From Micractinium sp. NFX-FRZ (Eukaryota > Chlorophyta > Trebouxiophyceae > Chlorellales > Chlorellaceae): a DNA stretch of 64,000 bases. The first letter of the stretch is position 1; every line of letters begins with the position of its first letter. The notes under the pieces are model-generated. The model was not told where the DNA came from. It saw only the letters and a program-made list of their open reading frames with translations, and searched no databases. The DNA lies in contig JAPTJF010000257.1 in the NCBI GenBank assembly GCA_029339195.1, positions 23,778-87,777 on the forward strand, in the 5' to 3' direction. Both the position numbers and the translations under genes were made by a program. Shown piece after piece: positions 14,797 through 29,200 of the stretch.

Positions 14797-15161
14797 CCTT
14801 TTCGCGCGCCGGCGATCCGCGCTCACATAGTTCCGCCCCCAAGGCACAGGCAGAGGCGGAAAACAGGTTTATAAGTTGATCACGTTGTGAAAGTGCCGCC
14901 TGATCGTGGGAAACCCCAACACACGCTGGTGCCGCCGCCAGCCTGGCAGCCGCCGCCGCTTTCATCGCTGAAGTTAAAGAATCCTTCCGCACTTCTAATC
15001 CTGTCCAGTTTACACAGCTATGCATTTTCTGTGCACATCAACTGGTGGCCATGGTGCACAGCAGGGGCGCTAGAGAGTACCAGCCCTTGCCTGCCTGCTG
15101 TGCCGAGCCAACCACCACCCAGCTGGCATCCACCCCGTTGGCTGCCGCTCGCGTCCCCAAA
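14797..15161. other. Intergenic: VPS3 promoter, XRCC4 3'UTR
   Basis: Both neighbours run leftwards. A minus-strand TGTAA (plus TTACA) at 15010-15014 is about 148 nt after the XRCC4 stop and may be its poly(A) signal. The rest would be the VPS3 5' region. No further coding signal was seen. Confidence 0.55.
15010..15014 (-). terminator. Possible TGTAA poly(A) signal of XRCC4
   Basis: This is a minus-strand TGTAA pentamer about 148 nt downstream of the XRCC4 stop codon. The position is plausible, but the motif is short. Confidence 0.4.
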
Positions 15162-17476
15162 TTAGAACCGCTCTGGTGACCCGTGGTCCCCTTCCCCTCC
15201 AGAATCGTCCTCACTTTCCTCCTCCTCCTCGCTCGCGTCCGCCGCTGCTGCTGCTGCCGCCCCCTTGGCACCGACCCGCCGCCGGCTGCGGCCGCCCGAC
15301 GCACCCGCCTCCTCCTCAACCTCATCATCTGCTTCCATTGGTTCTGCCGCCCCTGTGCCACCCTCCTTCAGCTGTTGGATCTCCTTCTGCAGGGTCAACC
15401 AGGGGGCAGCACCAGAGTGTCGGTTAACTGATAGAGGAGTGGGGTGCTGGCTCGGCTTGCGCCATGAGGCCCCGGCTGGCAGCACCTTTTGAATTCCTCT
15501 TTCAGGGGGGTGTGAGAGCTGAAGAAAGTACTGTTGCGCTACACCAGATCACAGCCCATAGATAGCACGACAGGATCACGCCCATGCCCAGGCATGCTGC
15601 ATGCAGCATGGCAAGCTAACCACCGCACGCACGCCCCAACCCCCAAGCAAATTACACACACATGAGTACGCACCTGGGCCGCCTCGAACTGCTGCTGCAG
15701 CTCGCGCAGCTTCTGCTTCTTGCTGTTCAGAAGGGCGGCCACCTGGGTGTGCGGGGGAGGGAGCATGAGGCGACAGCGCCAGGCAGGGCGGAGCCGTCAC
15801 CAAGTGTGGCCCAGTGCTGTCGAGCTGCCATCTCATGGCAGGTCATGGCGGGCTTTGGAATTAAGGGCCGGGGCGGGGCGATTGGCCGGGATGGAAACGG
15901 CAGGGGCACGGTGGGGCTGTGTGGTGTGGTGTGCCGTGGTGCGTTCTAGGGCAGGCAGGGGCAGGGACGCCCCACGTTCGTCAGTTGGTGGCGGACAGGC
16001 CTGCGCCTCGCAGCCAGCCGTCCCCACCGCGGTGCCGCCCTCCAATGCCAACTGCCACTGCTGGTGGACGGCACCCTGCAGCCCTGGTGCCAATCCGCTC
16101 CCAAGCAACAGCCTTCTCTTTATGACAGCGTTTCCTTTCTAGCAGCCTTCCCCACCGTCCCCACCTTGGTGTTAGTCTCCCTGTCCTGCGCCTCCTTCTC
16201 CTTCACATATCGATCCACCAGGTCCTGGCTCGCCTTGGCCTGCACCAGAAAAGGGCGCCAGAAGCTGGGGCTCAGGTGAACGAGGCCGGGTGTGCTCCTT
16301 CATGCACTGCACCAGTCACTAAACCCTGGCTGGACCTGGGCTGCAGTGGAGGGAACAACAGGGGGAGCGCACGCAAGTAAGGAAGCAGGGGTGCGATCCT
16401 TCATCACAATGCATGCCCCAGTAGTGGCTTGATGTGGCATGCAGCAGAGGCATGGCAGTGGGGGGGAGCGGGCAGTCCAAGGCGCGCCCTCCTGCCCCAC
16501 CCTGCTTCTCAACCATCCACAACACCCCACCCATTCTGCATAAGCCAACCAAGGCATGCCCCAAGGCCTCACCTGCTTCTCGTACTCCCGCAGCTGCGCC
16601 TGCTGCCCCTGTGCCACCCCCCTGAGAGCCGCCAGGTTGTCGGCCAGCAGCTCCAGCATGGCGCTGACGACAGGTTGCGCGGGCACAGCTGGCGCCAGCT
16701 GGGCGCTGATGAGCACGCGCGGGTCGGAGGGGGCGGCCTGCCAGGACACCCGGACCAGCTGCGCGGCAGGAGGGGCGGGGCGGGGCGGAGCTGTCAACAT
16801 ATGCTGCAAGCTAGACAAATACAGAGATGCAGTGTGCGTGGTCTATGCAGGCCCTGCTGCTCCCACCTCTTTGATGAGTGCAGCCGCCCCTGCCTGCAGC
16901 TGGTTCTGCACCTCGTCCACTCCAGCCGCCCGAACCAGCCACACCTCACCGGCCCTGCCCTGCCCTGCTCTGCCCCAAGCACCCACTTCAACCCCTGGCC
17001 ACCCACCAGGCCGCCGTCCCGGTGCTGGAACTCGGTCTTATAAGGCAGCTTGGCGGGCTCCAGGTCGCTCAGGGCTGCCAGCAGGTGGCCCATCTTGCCT
17101 GGCGCCTGCCCCTTGATGTCACCTGCCGACAGGCCTGCAAGTGGGGGCAACGGCAAGTGGGGGCTGCTGGGCGGAAGGCACATGCGGCGGGGGGGAGAGA
17201 CAACACACCCGGCGCTCAGTCGGCAGCGCCCTGCCTTACACAAGTCTCCATCCCAACCACTTAAGGAAAAATCAAGGTCAGTACCAACAACAACAGAGAC
17301 CAGCAGCGGGGGGCACCTGCGGCAGTCCAGGCGGCGGAGCCGTCGGTCACCGCCACGTCAGCGCGTGCCGCCTCGGGCGCCCCACCAGGCAGCGGCGGAT
17401 GCCGCGCCACAGACACAAAATACAGCGTGCCAGTGGCATCCAGAAGCTTCAGGCAGCTGCGTTGAATCTCCCCCAT
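15162..17476 (-). CDS. XRCC4: XRCC4 DNA repair protein (non-homologous end joining)
   Basis: Seven exons: 17476-17317, 17134-17007, 16905-16867, 16758-16573, 16239-16165, 15742-15674 and 15386-15162, giving 293 residues (human XRCC4 is about 336). The N-terminal ~170 residues are a beta-rich head (MGEIQRSCLKLLDATGTLYF, LPYKTEFQHRDGGL). The central part is a coiled coil (QGQQAQLREYEKQ, AKASQDLVDRYVKEKEAQDR, VAALLNSKKQKLRELQQQF). From memory it lines up with the XRCC4 stalk that binds DNA ligase IV (LNEKKTKIRSL region). The tail is Glu/Asp-rich with SRRRVGAK and EEEEESEDDSGG. Expected role: scaffold for ligase IV in nuclear end joining. The alternatives, XLF or PAXX, fit the stalk less well. 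Confidence 0.85.
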
Positions 17477-18226
17477 GGTGTGCGTGCTGCCAAGGGAGGG
17501 CGGAGGGGCGGGGTTGTGAGGCGGCGGGCAGGCAAGAGCGGGCTGGGCAGCGTGCTCAAGGCGGGTTGCAGGTCCGCTGCAGTTGATCAAGCAACCTAGC
17601 TCCCTGCAAGACGCATCAATGACGTCCCTAGTGCGTGCCAAAGCACCTCAGAGCTCAGGTCTTGTAGCAAATATCGCGAGCTTGCTGCTACCGCCGGGGA
17701 GTCGCTGTAGATGCATTCAAATCGGCCCTAAAAGGTGCCGAGGGTAGCCATCGAAAGGAATGAGCGGCGCGCTGTCTTCCTGCTGTGTGTGCTGGGCCGT
17801 CCGGTCCAGCCTGCAATCAGCTGCCGCCACTTGCCCTCCAGGCCCACCTGCCTCTACCTTTCACTGCTCTGCTTCTGCTCAGTGTTACAGGTGAAATGTA
17901 CAGGTCAGTGGGGCGTCATGTGCCGCCTCCCCAAAGCGCATGAGGACTGCTGCTGCTGTGCGCAGGTGTGGGCAGAGGCGTGGCGCCCACGCTCGGTCAG
18001 GGGCTGCTGCTGATGCTGGCCGCCGGCTAAAGTGCCGCCGGCCTGCCGACAGTTATTGCTGTGCTGCGTCAGTACAAGGGTGGGATCCTAAAAGTCTGAA
18101 GTGAGCAGGAGGGGGCAATGCCGCGAGCATGGCCAGTTGCGCCATCGCGCCGGGAGCACGCCTGCCGACCGTGCCCTACACTCAATTCGTGCTGGCCGCT
18201 GCGGCCAGGCAGCCGGCTCGGCCGCC
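17477..18226. other. Intergenic: XRCC4 promoter, ARF 3'UTR
   Basis: This 750 bp lies between two leftward genes. It has a lower-GC patch at about 17650-17760 and no TATA box that I can defend. Short reading frames here have no recognisable motif. Confidence 0.5.
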
Positions 18227-20463
<2,237 letters not shown>

Positions 20464-21406
20464 CGTGGCCGGCGCCCCTCAGGCCCTCTCGGAAGAGAGT
20501 TTGGAGCGATGGGCCGGCTGGGGCGGTGGCGGGCGATAGTCGGTGGTGTGCTGACCTGATCGAGCCGTGGCGGGCGGCAGTAAGGACAGAGGGAATGATC
20601 AAACACGTTCGAATGGGGCGGGCAAGGCGACGCATCAACGCAACCACGTTGAGGGGGGGATGTGGCACGCCGTGGCGGGCGCTGGCGGCGTCATGCGGTG
20701 GGCCCGCTGCCCGCCTGCGTACGGGGCGCTCAAGGCTGGACATGCTCCCTGATCGTGTGCCGTGATAAGTTCGCTTCATCCTACATGTTCCCATGTAAGC
20801 CTGCGCCCAAGCGCTGCCCTTGCAGCAACGAAGGCAGCACCGCCGGCACGGGCACGAGTCGGACGCGCCGAAGGCGTGAGTGGCCTGCCTAACATCTAAT
20901 TGCTCATCCGTAGTGGCAACTCAGGGCAGCCTGAAAAGCACAATACAGTTCGCAGCAAGAGGCCTCGCTCTTCCTGCTTGTCCGCAAGATTATTGGCGGA
21001 AGCAGGGCGGGACTGCTGCACGCCCAGCAGAGAGGTCTCCTTATTCCGCCTGATCATTTGCATGAGTGTTGCGAAATGCACTCAAACTCTACACACCTCC
21101 ACCGCACCTGCCTATGCACACTGCAAGCAGGCGCTACTGGTAGGCGACCCGGAGGCAAGGTCCGGACCGCCTGGCGCCAGCTGCCGCGGGCGCCGCTGTG
21201 CAGATATCCAGTACCGACGGCCCCCGCTGAGCCCAAGCACATGTGCATCAACTTCACTCCTGCCAACGGGTCGCAGCTCTAATTGAGAGCAGGCGGAGAG
21301 CCAACCTTGCGCCCCGAGCAGTACGCATTGTCCTGCAGCCAGCATTAGCCGGGAGGATGAGTCGTTGCCCATCACCCCCGCTAAGCATTCACTGAACTTC
21401 AGCAAC
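20464..21406. promoter_or_regulatory. Divergent promoter region, ARFB / CPN20
   Basis: The 943 bp between the two outward-facing start codons should contain both promoters and 5'UTRs. A lower-GC stretch lies at about 20890-21080. No specific element can be assigned, and the open frames inside show no domain. Confidence 0.5.
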
Positions 21407-23224
21407 ATGTCGGCTATGGTTGCTCGCGCGGCTTTCGTGCAGGCTGGCGCGGCGCGCCTGCCGGCTCGCCGGCGGACCGTGGTGGTGCGTGCAGCCACGG
21501 CTCTCCCCTCAGAGGTGCGCCCCCGCCCCGCCCGCATGTGCAGCTGCCCCAATGCGCGCCATGCAGTGCGCCATCACCACACCACGCCTGCTTGGGCCTG
21601 CAGGTGAAGACCGTCACCCCTGTGGGCGACCGCGTGTTTGTGAAGACCGAGGAGGCGGAGGCGAAGACCGTGGGCGGCATCCTGCTGCCCAGCACCGCGC
21701 AGAAGCGGCCCACGCAGGGCACCGTGCAGAGCGCGGGCTCCGCCAAGGCGGTGAAGGTGGGTGCTGCGCCCGCCGCCGCCCCTGCCCCGCCCTTTGCTGG
21801 GTGCTTGTCCCCTGCTTACCCTCTCTCCCCCTGGGTGTGCAGGCTGGCGACAAGGTGGTGTACAGCAAGTATGCCGGCACCGAGCTGGAGCTGCAGGGCG
21901 ATAGCTACGTGCTGCTCAAGGTGAGAGCAGGCCGGGAAGCTTCTAGGCCGCCCCGCGCATCGAGCTCATGCAGCGGTTGTTGTTGGTTTGGGATGCTGGG
22001 GCTCCCTAGTTCCAGGCCACCTCCTGCTTGAGGCTGTTTGGCCCAGTGCCTCCTGCGCTGCTGCTGCTTCTGGAGTGAGTGCGCTGCTCCGGGAAGGCGG
22101 CCAGTGCGCGCCGCGCTGCCGGCCTTGCCGCCTCCCTTGAACGATCGCCTCACCACCCGCCCGCCTTTTCCCGGGCCCGCCCTGTTCCGCAGGAGGATGA
22201 CGTGATTGGCCTGCTGCCCGGCGGCGACGACATCTCCAAGCTGCAGCCCTGCCAGGTGTGCGGGGTAACTAACAGATGCAAGCTTCTCATGACGGTGTGC
22301 TTTTAGGGGGACCAGCTGGCACACGGCGGCGCAGCGACAGCCCTGCGCCTTGGTCCCATACTGCCTGCCTTTATCTGACTATGTTCAGCCTCGTGTTGGC
22401 ACCATGTTGCTGTCATTTGCCCTCGCGGCATCCCTTGTGCAACCACCGGGCGGTTTGGCAGCGGTTTGGCACCGACTAGACGTCACTTTTCTCTCGCTGC
22501 TTCCCTGGTGCAGGACCGCGTGCTGATTGAGGTAGTGGAGGCTGCCCAGCAGACCACCGGCGGCCTGCTGCTGACCGAGGGCTCCAAGGAGCGCCCCACC
22601 ATGGGCAAGGTGCGCCGCGTGCTGGGCGCGCTGCGTGCGCTGCGACAGGCGTGCTCTCCTGCCCCGGACCCTCTTCGCTGAGGGGCCCCCTTTATCTGGC
22701 TGCACTACAAGGTAGCGCCTGTGCTGCCCGACACCACGCCCGTCTTACGGCCAGCAGTGCACCCACAACCTGTGCCCCCGCGGCCATTGCTGCAGGTTGT
22801 GGCTGTGGGCCCCGGCATGGAGTCGGAGGGCAAGGAGGTGAAGCCCAAGGTGGAGGTGGGGGCCACGGTGCTCTACCAGAAGTACAGCGGCACCGAGGTG
22901 GGTGGGTTTTGTTGTTGAGTGATTGCACAGTCTAATATAGAGTGTGGTTGGGGCAGGGCAGCGCTGGCAGAGGGTGGCGGTCTGCAAGTAGCTGGTGGTT
23001 GCCGTGCTCAGCCAAAGAAAATGCGAGCGGCACAGAGGCGAGTGGACCACAGGGCCAGATGCGGGGTCCAGGATTGGCTGGATGCTACAGCACACCGTGC
23101 ACCTGCCTGCCCATGTGCTCCCTTCCTCACCCCCTCCCTCGCACCCCCTCTGCAGTTTGAGGGATCCAACGACAAGCAGTACATTGTGGTGCGCGACAGC
23201 GACATCATGGCGGCGCTGGCGTGA
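21407..23224 (+). CDS. CPN20: Chloroplast co-chaperonin CPN20 (double Cpn10)
   Basis: Seven exons: 21407-21514, 21604-21756, 21843-21920, 22193-22255, 22514-22609, 22796-22897 and 23156-23224, giving 222 residues. The ~33-residue transit peptide (MSAMVARAAFVQ...VVVRAA) is followed by two head-to-tail Cpn10 domains. Domain 1 has VTPVGDRVFVK, the mobile loop with KTVGGILLPSTAQKRP, GDKVVYSKYAGTEL and EDDVIGLL. Domain 2 has DRVLIEVVEAAQQTTGGLLL, ERPTMGKVVAVGPGM, VLYQKYSGTE and YIVVRDSDIMAAL. Both IL/LL loop tripeptides that dock on Cpn60 are present. This is the stromal lid for Cpn60 folding of Rubisco and other proteins. A second in-frame ATG is three codons downstream. Confidence 0.97.
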
Positions 23225-24596
23225 TGAGCTGGCTTGACTGCTGGCCTTCTCAGCAGAAGGCTGCACGCCCGCTCACGCTGGCCGCTGGCGCGTGTGGCTC
23301 ACGGCCGGCGTTGTGCTGTGACCGGGGGAGCTGACACGCGAGCCGCGGCACATTAGTCTGCGGCATGCATCAGGTCTCCCTCGATCAGCAGCAGCCGCCA
23401 GCCCACCGCTGCACCGCGACAGCCCTTACTGCTCCGCTAACATGCGCGCCGCGACAGCCCCGCTCCCTGTGCTTTTTTGCTTGCTTTACGAACAACGTTG
23501 ATAATGCATCCCCTCCCCGGACTCCTCATTTCGAACCTCTGTGTGCGGCGGGACCCCGCGCCCCCCCCCCCCCGCACCTCTGCAGCTCAAGCGTCCCCTC
23601 GTTTCATTTGCCTCAGGGGCATTCCCCGCCACCCCCCAGCTCTGCTCCGCTGCTTCCACACTTGACGTCTACAGCACTCTCAGCACAACCACCGAGTAAC
23701 GCAACTTCACAGCCAGTGCAGTGGCTCAGGAGGGCTCCCAAGTGACGGTGCAGCTAGTACACGACTCGCTTTAATACAAAGTGGTACAGGGAGCAAAGGG
23801 GGAGGCGACTTGGCAAAGGTGGCTAGAGAGGGCGTGCGGCGAGAAGAAGCAAGCGCGACGGCACCGCTCAGCGGTGCCGTGGGCAAAGAAATAGGGGACC
23901 AGTCAGGGAGGGATATCAAGCCCGTGCCGCAAAGTGGCAGAGGGAATCATTAGTTATCAAAGCACAAAGATAGATGCAGGGAGGAGGAGGAGGGAGCGGA
24001 TTGTTGAGGTGAGGAGTGCGGGACGGCGCATGGGCAAGGGTTGTTTGGCCATGGTTGGGGGGGGGCGGTGCAGGGACAGCAGTTGAGAGAGTGGCAGTGA
24101 TGGTTGCAGGGAGGGGTCAGCAGTGCTGGGGGGCAGGTGGGTGGGTGGGTGAGATGGGTCAAGCAAACGAGCAAAGACTAAAAATTGTGCATGGCTGGCG
24201 GGTGAATGCACCGGCAGGGAAAACTGGCACATGGGACTGGGAAGTACACGGAGCAGAGGGAGGCGGCATGGCGCCGCGGGTTGAGGGAAGGAGGTCAAGC
24301 AGGCAGGGCTTGTAAGTGAGCAGAAGCGCAACTCGTGGCGTCAGCAGGAGGGAGCAGGGGAGGGAAGATGGCCGGGGGGTGCTGAGCAGAAGAGGGCAGG
24401 ATGAGCGGGAGTGGTGCCATTCATGGAGCCGACAGGATCAAGAAGGGAGCGGGAGGAGTGTGGCAGGCGCTGCTTGGTGCATAGCTTGAGGCCTGCGTAG
24501 GTGTGCAGGGCCCCAGCGAGTGATGGGACAAGGTGGGTCGGAGCACGAGCTGGAGGGGGCTCATGACACACCCTCACTCAAATGCTCGGGTGCGCC
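23225..24596. other. Convergent intergenic, long 3'UTRs
   Basis: 1.37 kb separates the CPN20 (+) and ankyrin (-) stop codons. There is a C-run of about 13 near 23563. The stretch 23950-24420 is purine-rich on the plus strand (GGGAGGAGG type). Reading frames through it are compositional. I see no gene. Confidence 0.5.
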
Positions 24597-25762
24597 TCAC
24601 AGCGTGCACAGCACGCTCTTGAGCTTGGGGCTTGCCAGGTCAGCGGGCACCCGGCCTGCGCTGTCGCGCGCTGTCAAGCTGGCGCCCTTTGAGACCAGCA
24701 GCATAGCAACAGCCATGTCTGATTCGTCAATTGCGTGGTGCAGAGGCGTGTGACCATTCATATCTGCTGCATCCACCGCCGCCCCCACCTTCAGCAGCAT
24801 GGCTGCCACGCCGGCGTGCCCCAGCTGGCAGGCGTAGCCCAGGGGCGTCTGGCCTGCAGACACGAGAGGCAATAAAAAGAAAGTTGGTCCCAGGAGGGCG
24901 GGAGTGAGCAAGGTGTGGGAAGGCTGCGCAGCAGGCTCCGCTCCCTGCTGCTGGCTACCCTCTTACAGGGGGCCCGGTGGCGGTACGAGAGCAAGACAAG
25001 ACTGTGTGCTCTTATGATGATGGCCCCGCTCCCTTCCTTCCTTCCTGCCTCACGCCTTCCTTTGACACCATTGATGATGCCCTGCATATATGTGTTGGCG
25101 TATTGCAGAGAGCCACCCCACTCTTCGAATTCGCACCTTGGAAGTCTCGTGCATCCGCATGGGCCCCAGCCCGAATGAGAGCCGCCGCCATGTCAGCATG
25201 CCCTCCCAGCGCCGCCTGGTGCAGCGCCGTGATCCAGCGGCGCGAGACGTGGCCCACCGACGCGCCCTCCGCCACCAGCACTGCCAGCACATCGGTGTGA
25301 CCGAAGCGTGCGGCCCAAAAGAGGGGCGTGAAGCGGAAGCAGTCGGTGGCGTTGACGGCGGCGCCGCAGCGCAAAAGAGTCTTCACGGTGCCGGCATGGC
25401 CTTGAGCGGCGGCCAGGTGGACGGCGGTGCGCCCGTTGGCATCGGCTGTGTTCACGGGGACGCCACGCTGCAGATGTGCCAGCACAGCGTCTGCAGGGCA
25501 TGGGTCCACGTTGTCGTGTTATTTAGTGTGCCAGTGAAAAGTATGGGTGCGTGCAGCAGTGGCAGTTCAGAGCGGACCGGTGCGGTGGCTGGACGGGCAC
25601 TGCCCTGGCAGGGCTTGGCGGCGCACAGCGGCGAGCAGCCCTACCTGTCTGTCCGTCATGGGCCGCCGCCAGCATTGCCGCGGCTGCGGGTTTGTCCTGT
25701 TTTGCCAGCGCGACGCTAAGGGCGGACCTGCGCAAGTGGCCGACCAGTGCGACGCCAGGCAT
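24597..25762 (-). CDS. Ankyrin-repeat protein
   Basis: Three exons: 25762-25645, 25490-25137 and 24853-24597, giving 242 residues. After a short N-terminus (MPGVALVGHLRRSALSVAL) almost the whole chain is ankyrin repeats. Five or six are visible, with typical cores: GRTAVHLAAAQGHAGTVKTL, FTPLFWAARFGHTDVLAVL, ITALHQAALGGHADMAAALI, QTPLGYACQLGHAGVAAMLL and HTPLHHAIDESDMAVAMLL. No catalytic or targeting domain is attached. It is a protein-interaction scaffold, and its partner cannot be told from sequence. Both ends look complete. Confidence 0.9.
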
Positions 25763-26293
25763 GGCGGGAGGTGAGTGCGTGGACGGAGGGGCGGGGGGAG
25801 GTTAGCAGCGTTAAACGGAAGCCGTGTCACTGAGAATAGCGCGGCGGATGGTGGCTAGCAGAAAAGGCGCGTGGCGAGCAGGGCACACGGCAAGGAAGCT
25901 GCATGGAATGTGTGCAAGGCAGGTTGTAATCGCCAAGGTTGGAGGTTGCTGGCCTTGTGCCCCCTCTCTGGCTCAGGCGCATCGTACTGTTGACGTTCTG
26001 AATCCACTTCCACCTTGAGGGAGGCAGCAGGAGGAGAGCAGGCTGCTGTGGCTCTGCCCTTGGGACATACCGCCGGTACGGCCGTCCAGTCCCGCCACCA
26101 GCCTCACCGGTCCTCACCAGCTAGAAGCATGCCAAATCAAAGCGCTTCTGCCAACATGTTTATACAGATGCATGTCTCCTCACATCCACGAGCATTCAAC
26201 TGCTGTGCAAGTTGTGCAAGCGCCGTGCCGTCGGCAGCATTGTTTGAGTGTCAACGTCAGCAGCGGACACGTCAGCGGGCGCTCGCGGGACCC
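25763..26293. other. Intergenic: ankyrin gene promoter, NAXE-PNPO 3'UTR
   Basis: Both flanking genes run leftwards. It holds the presumed NAXE-PNPO 3'UTR and ankyrin-gene 5' region. Nothing else was recognised. Confidence 0.5.
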
Positions 26294-29200
26294 TCAGGGC
26301 GCCAGCCGCTCCAGGCGCCATTCCTGGGAGTCCACAGAGGGGCGCACGTAGCGCAGGCGGTCGTGCAGGCGGCTGGGGCGCCCCTGCCAGAACTCCATGC
26401 GCAGCGGGCGCAGCAGGAAGCCGCCCCAGTGCGGCGGGCGTGGCACCTAGACAGGGAGCGGGAGTGGTGTGCGCAGGAGGGGAGCGGGTGTGGTGTGCGC
26501 AGGGCGGGAGTGGGTGGTGTGCGCACGTGGCGGTATCGGAGCGAGAGTGGAGTGGCGATGTGCCGCTGGCCTGCTCCTGCTTCTGGTCCCGAACCGCGTG
26601 CTGCACACCTGCCCGCCACCCGCCCGCCCGCCCTCATTCGCACTCATGCTGTCACTTGTCTAGTGCGCCTCAAGCCAAGCCTCTACGGAGGGACACCCAG
26701 CCACACCCAACCACGCCCAACAACACCCTCTGCCCCCACTGCACTTCCCACACCCTCCCCTTCTCACCGGCACGCTCTCGTCCGCATACTGAGCCTCCAG
26801 CCGCGCCGCGCGCTCCTCCAGCTCCACCCGCCCCCGGCGCAGCGGCATCGACTGCATGGACACCAGGGCCCCGATCTGGTGGCCGCGGGGGCGGGAGTAG
26901 AAGTAGGCGTCGCTCTCCTCATCTGGCACCTTCTCCACGACGCCCTCGATGCGCACCTGCGGGCGGACCAGGCAACATGGTGGGGGACGCTGTGAGCTCA
27001 CACATTGTTGATACTACTGGTTGTTGTACCACCATAAATAATGATCTAATCCATTTAGGCTACTGTGGCAGGAGATCTTGACAAGGAGATCAAGTGGGAA
27101 GCGGTATCATAGATCCGTGGGACGGCCAACCCTGCCTCGCCTGGCGCACCATCCTTCAAGCCGTCGTCGATGCAGACAAGGGCACCAGGAAGGTGAGGAG
27201 GCACATGTGCCGGTGCATGCCAGGCCGCCTCGCTGCCCCTGCTCCCCATGTCATCCCAGTGCTCACCTGCCGCTGCAGGGGCTCCCACCAGAAGGCCAGA
27301 GAGGCAGCCGCGTTCTCCTCAAGCTGCTGGCCCTGCAGCGGAGCGGTGTGTGTGGGGCGGGGGCAGGGACGGGGTCGTGTCGCTGCCACTGTGTTTTGTT
27401 GTACAACACAAAGCCGCGCTCAGCGCAGCCCTTCAGCACAAGCACGGGTGCCACAACTGTGCCCAACACTTGGCAGCCCGGCCCCTACCTTGGCGCTGTC
27501 GTAGTTGGTGTACCACACAAAGCCGCGCTCGTCGTATCCCTTCAGGAGCACGTAGCGCACAGAGGGGGCGCCCGAGGCGGAGGCAGTGGCCAGCGCCATG
27601 GCGTTTGGCTCCTGCATGCCGCAGCTGGCGGCCAGCTTGAACCTGCGGGGCGGGCCAGGGAGCAGGGGAGTGAGGGGAGGGGAGGGGAGGGCCGTGCTGG
27701 CTCGATGGCTGGCTCACTGGCTCAGGGGGCTGCGGGCCAGTGGCGCAGAAGCAGCAGCAGTGGGGCAGACGGCTATGTGGCAAGCGCATAGCGGGGCAGG
27801 CGGCGTACCAGGCATCAAACTCCGCCAGAGGGCCCGCCTGTGCCATCTGCAAACAGACACGGGTATGGTGGAAGGTTGGGGCCGCGCAAAGATGGGCACA
27901 GCGCACACCGCGACCAACCCATTACACAGCACAGCGCAGCACAGCAAAGCAAAGCCACAACAGCATGGTACAGCCGCATCCCATCCCGGCGCCAGCCTGC
28001 AAACACGCAGCATGTCGCATGCCTGCAGCCTACGCTGCCAGCTCATAAGCTGCAATCAAGAGCCCCCAGCCTACCAGCCCCAAAAGCCCCGCCCGCTCAC
28101 GCCTGCCTTACTTCCCGCCCCTCCCCACAAGACGCACGGTGTCTGCCACACTGGTGCAACCAACCCCCCCCCACAAGCAACTGTCCTCCCTTCCTCACAT
28201 CTGCTTCATCCAGTGACTGCCCCCCGCACCGCTGCTCCACACAATAGCCACACGTGTGCCAGACTTGCAGAATCCGCCCCAACCTCACACCAGGCACCCC
28301 ACCCCGCTCCTCACGTCTGCCTCATCCAGAGACTGCCCCCCCGCTCCATACGACAGCCGCATGTCTGCCACGTTGGCAGGGCCCGCTGCTGGGCTGCGCC
28401 CCGACCCGGCGATGCGCACGCACTGGCTGACGCCGGGGTAGGGCGGCAGGCGGAGCGCGTACTTGTCGCGGATCTGTGGGGCAGGGATGGGTGGATGGGG
28501 CAAGAATGATAAGCGATTCCAGGGTAGGGCGGCAGGCGGAGCGCGTACTTGTCGCGGATCTGTGGGGCAGGGTGTGCAGTAGGGCGGGGCAGGGATGGGT
28601 GAATGGGACGGGGCTGCCGAGTGGATTCCAGGGTAGGGGGGCAGGCGGGGCGTGTGCTGGTTGGAAGTCTATGGGGCGGGGCGGAGGGAGGTACGGCGGG
28701 GCGGGGTGGGGTGGGCAGGAAAGGCGGGACACTGGAAAGGCGGCTTATGCTCGAACTGACTGCGGCATCGGATGTCACGGGGGGCGGGGAGGGCAGCGGG
28801 CAGGGACCCAGCAGGGCTGCCCCTTGCCGTCCAACCCAAATCCCAGGTCCCGCCCCATCCTCGCCCAGGCTCTTTGCCCTTCCCCCTGCATGTGCCTTCC
28901 CCTTGCGCCAGCAATCCCCCAAGCAACTCCCGAAATGCCGCGCACCTGCGGCGGCACGAAGCGCCCGCCCAGGTAGTGGTGTGCGCCGCTAAACTGCTTG
29001 GCGCACAGCTTGGGGGCGGTGAGGCTGACGAGCATGTCGGGGCGCAGCCCCTCGCCGCTCGCATCCCCCGCCTCCACATCCCACCTGCAGGCAGGGGCAG
29101 ACAAACACACAAGGGCAGGAGTTGGAGGCCCGCTCTTCTCTCGTCCGCCTGACCTGCAGGAAAGCGGTGGAGAGCAGCAGGGCTGCGGGGCGGTGCAGCT

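Noticed and set aside
24010..24320. Plus-strand frame in the CPN20/ankyrin spacer
   Set aside because: A purine-rich compositional open frame (Gly/Arg/Trp) in a convergent 3' region, with no splice or motif support.
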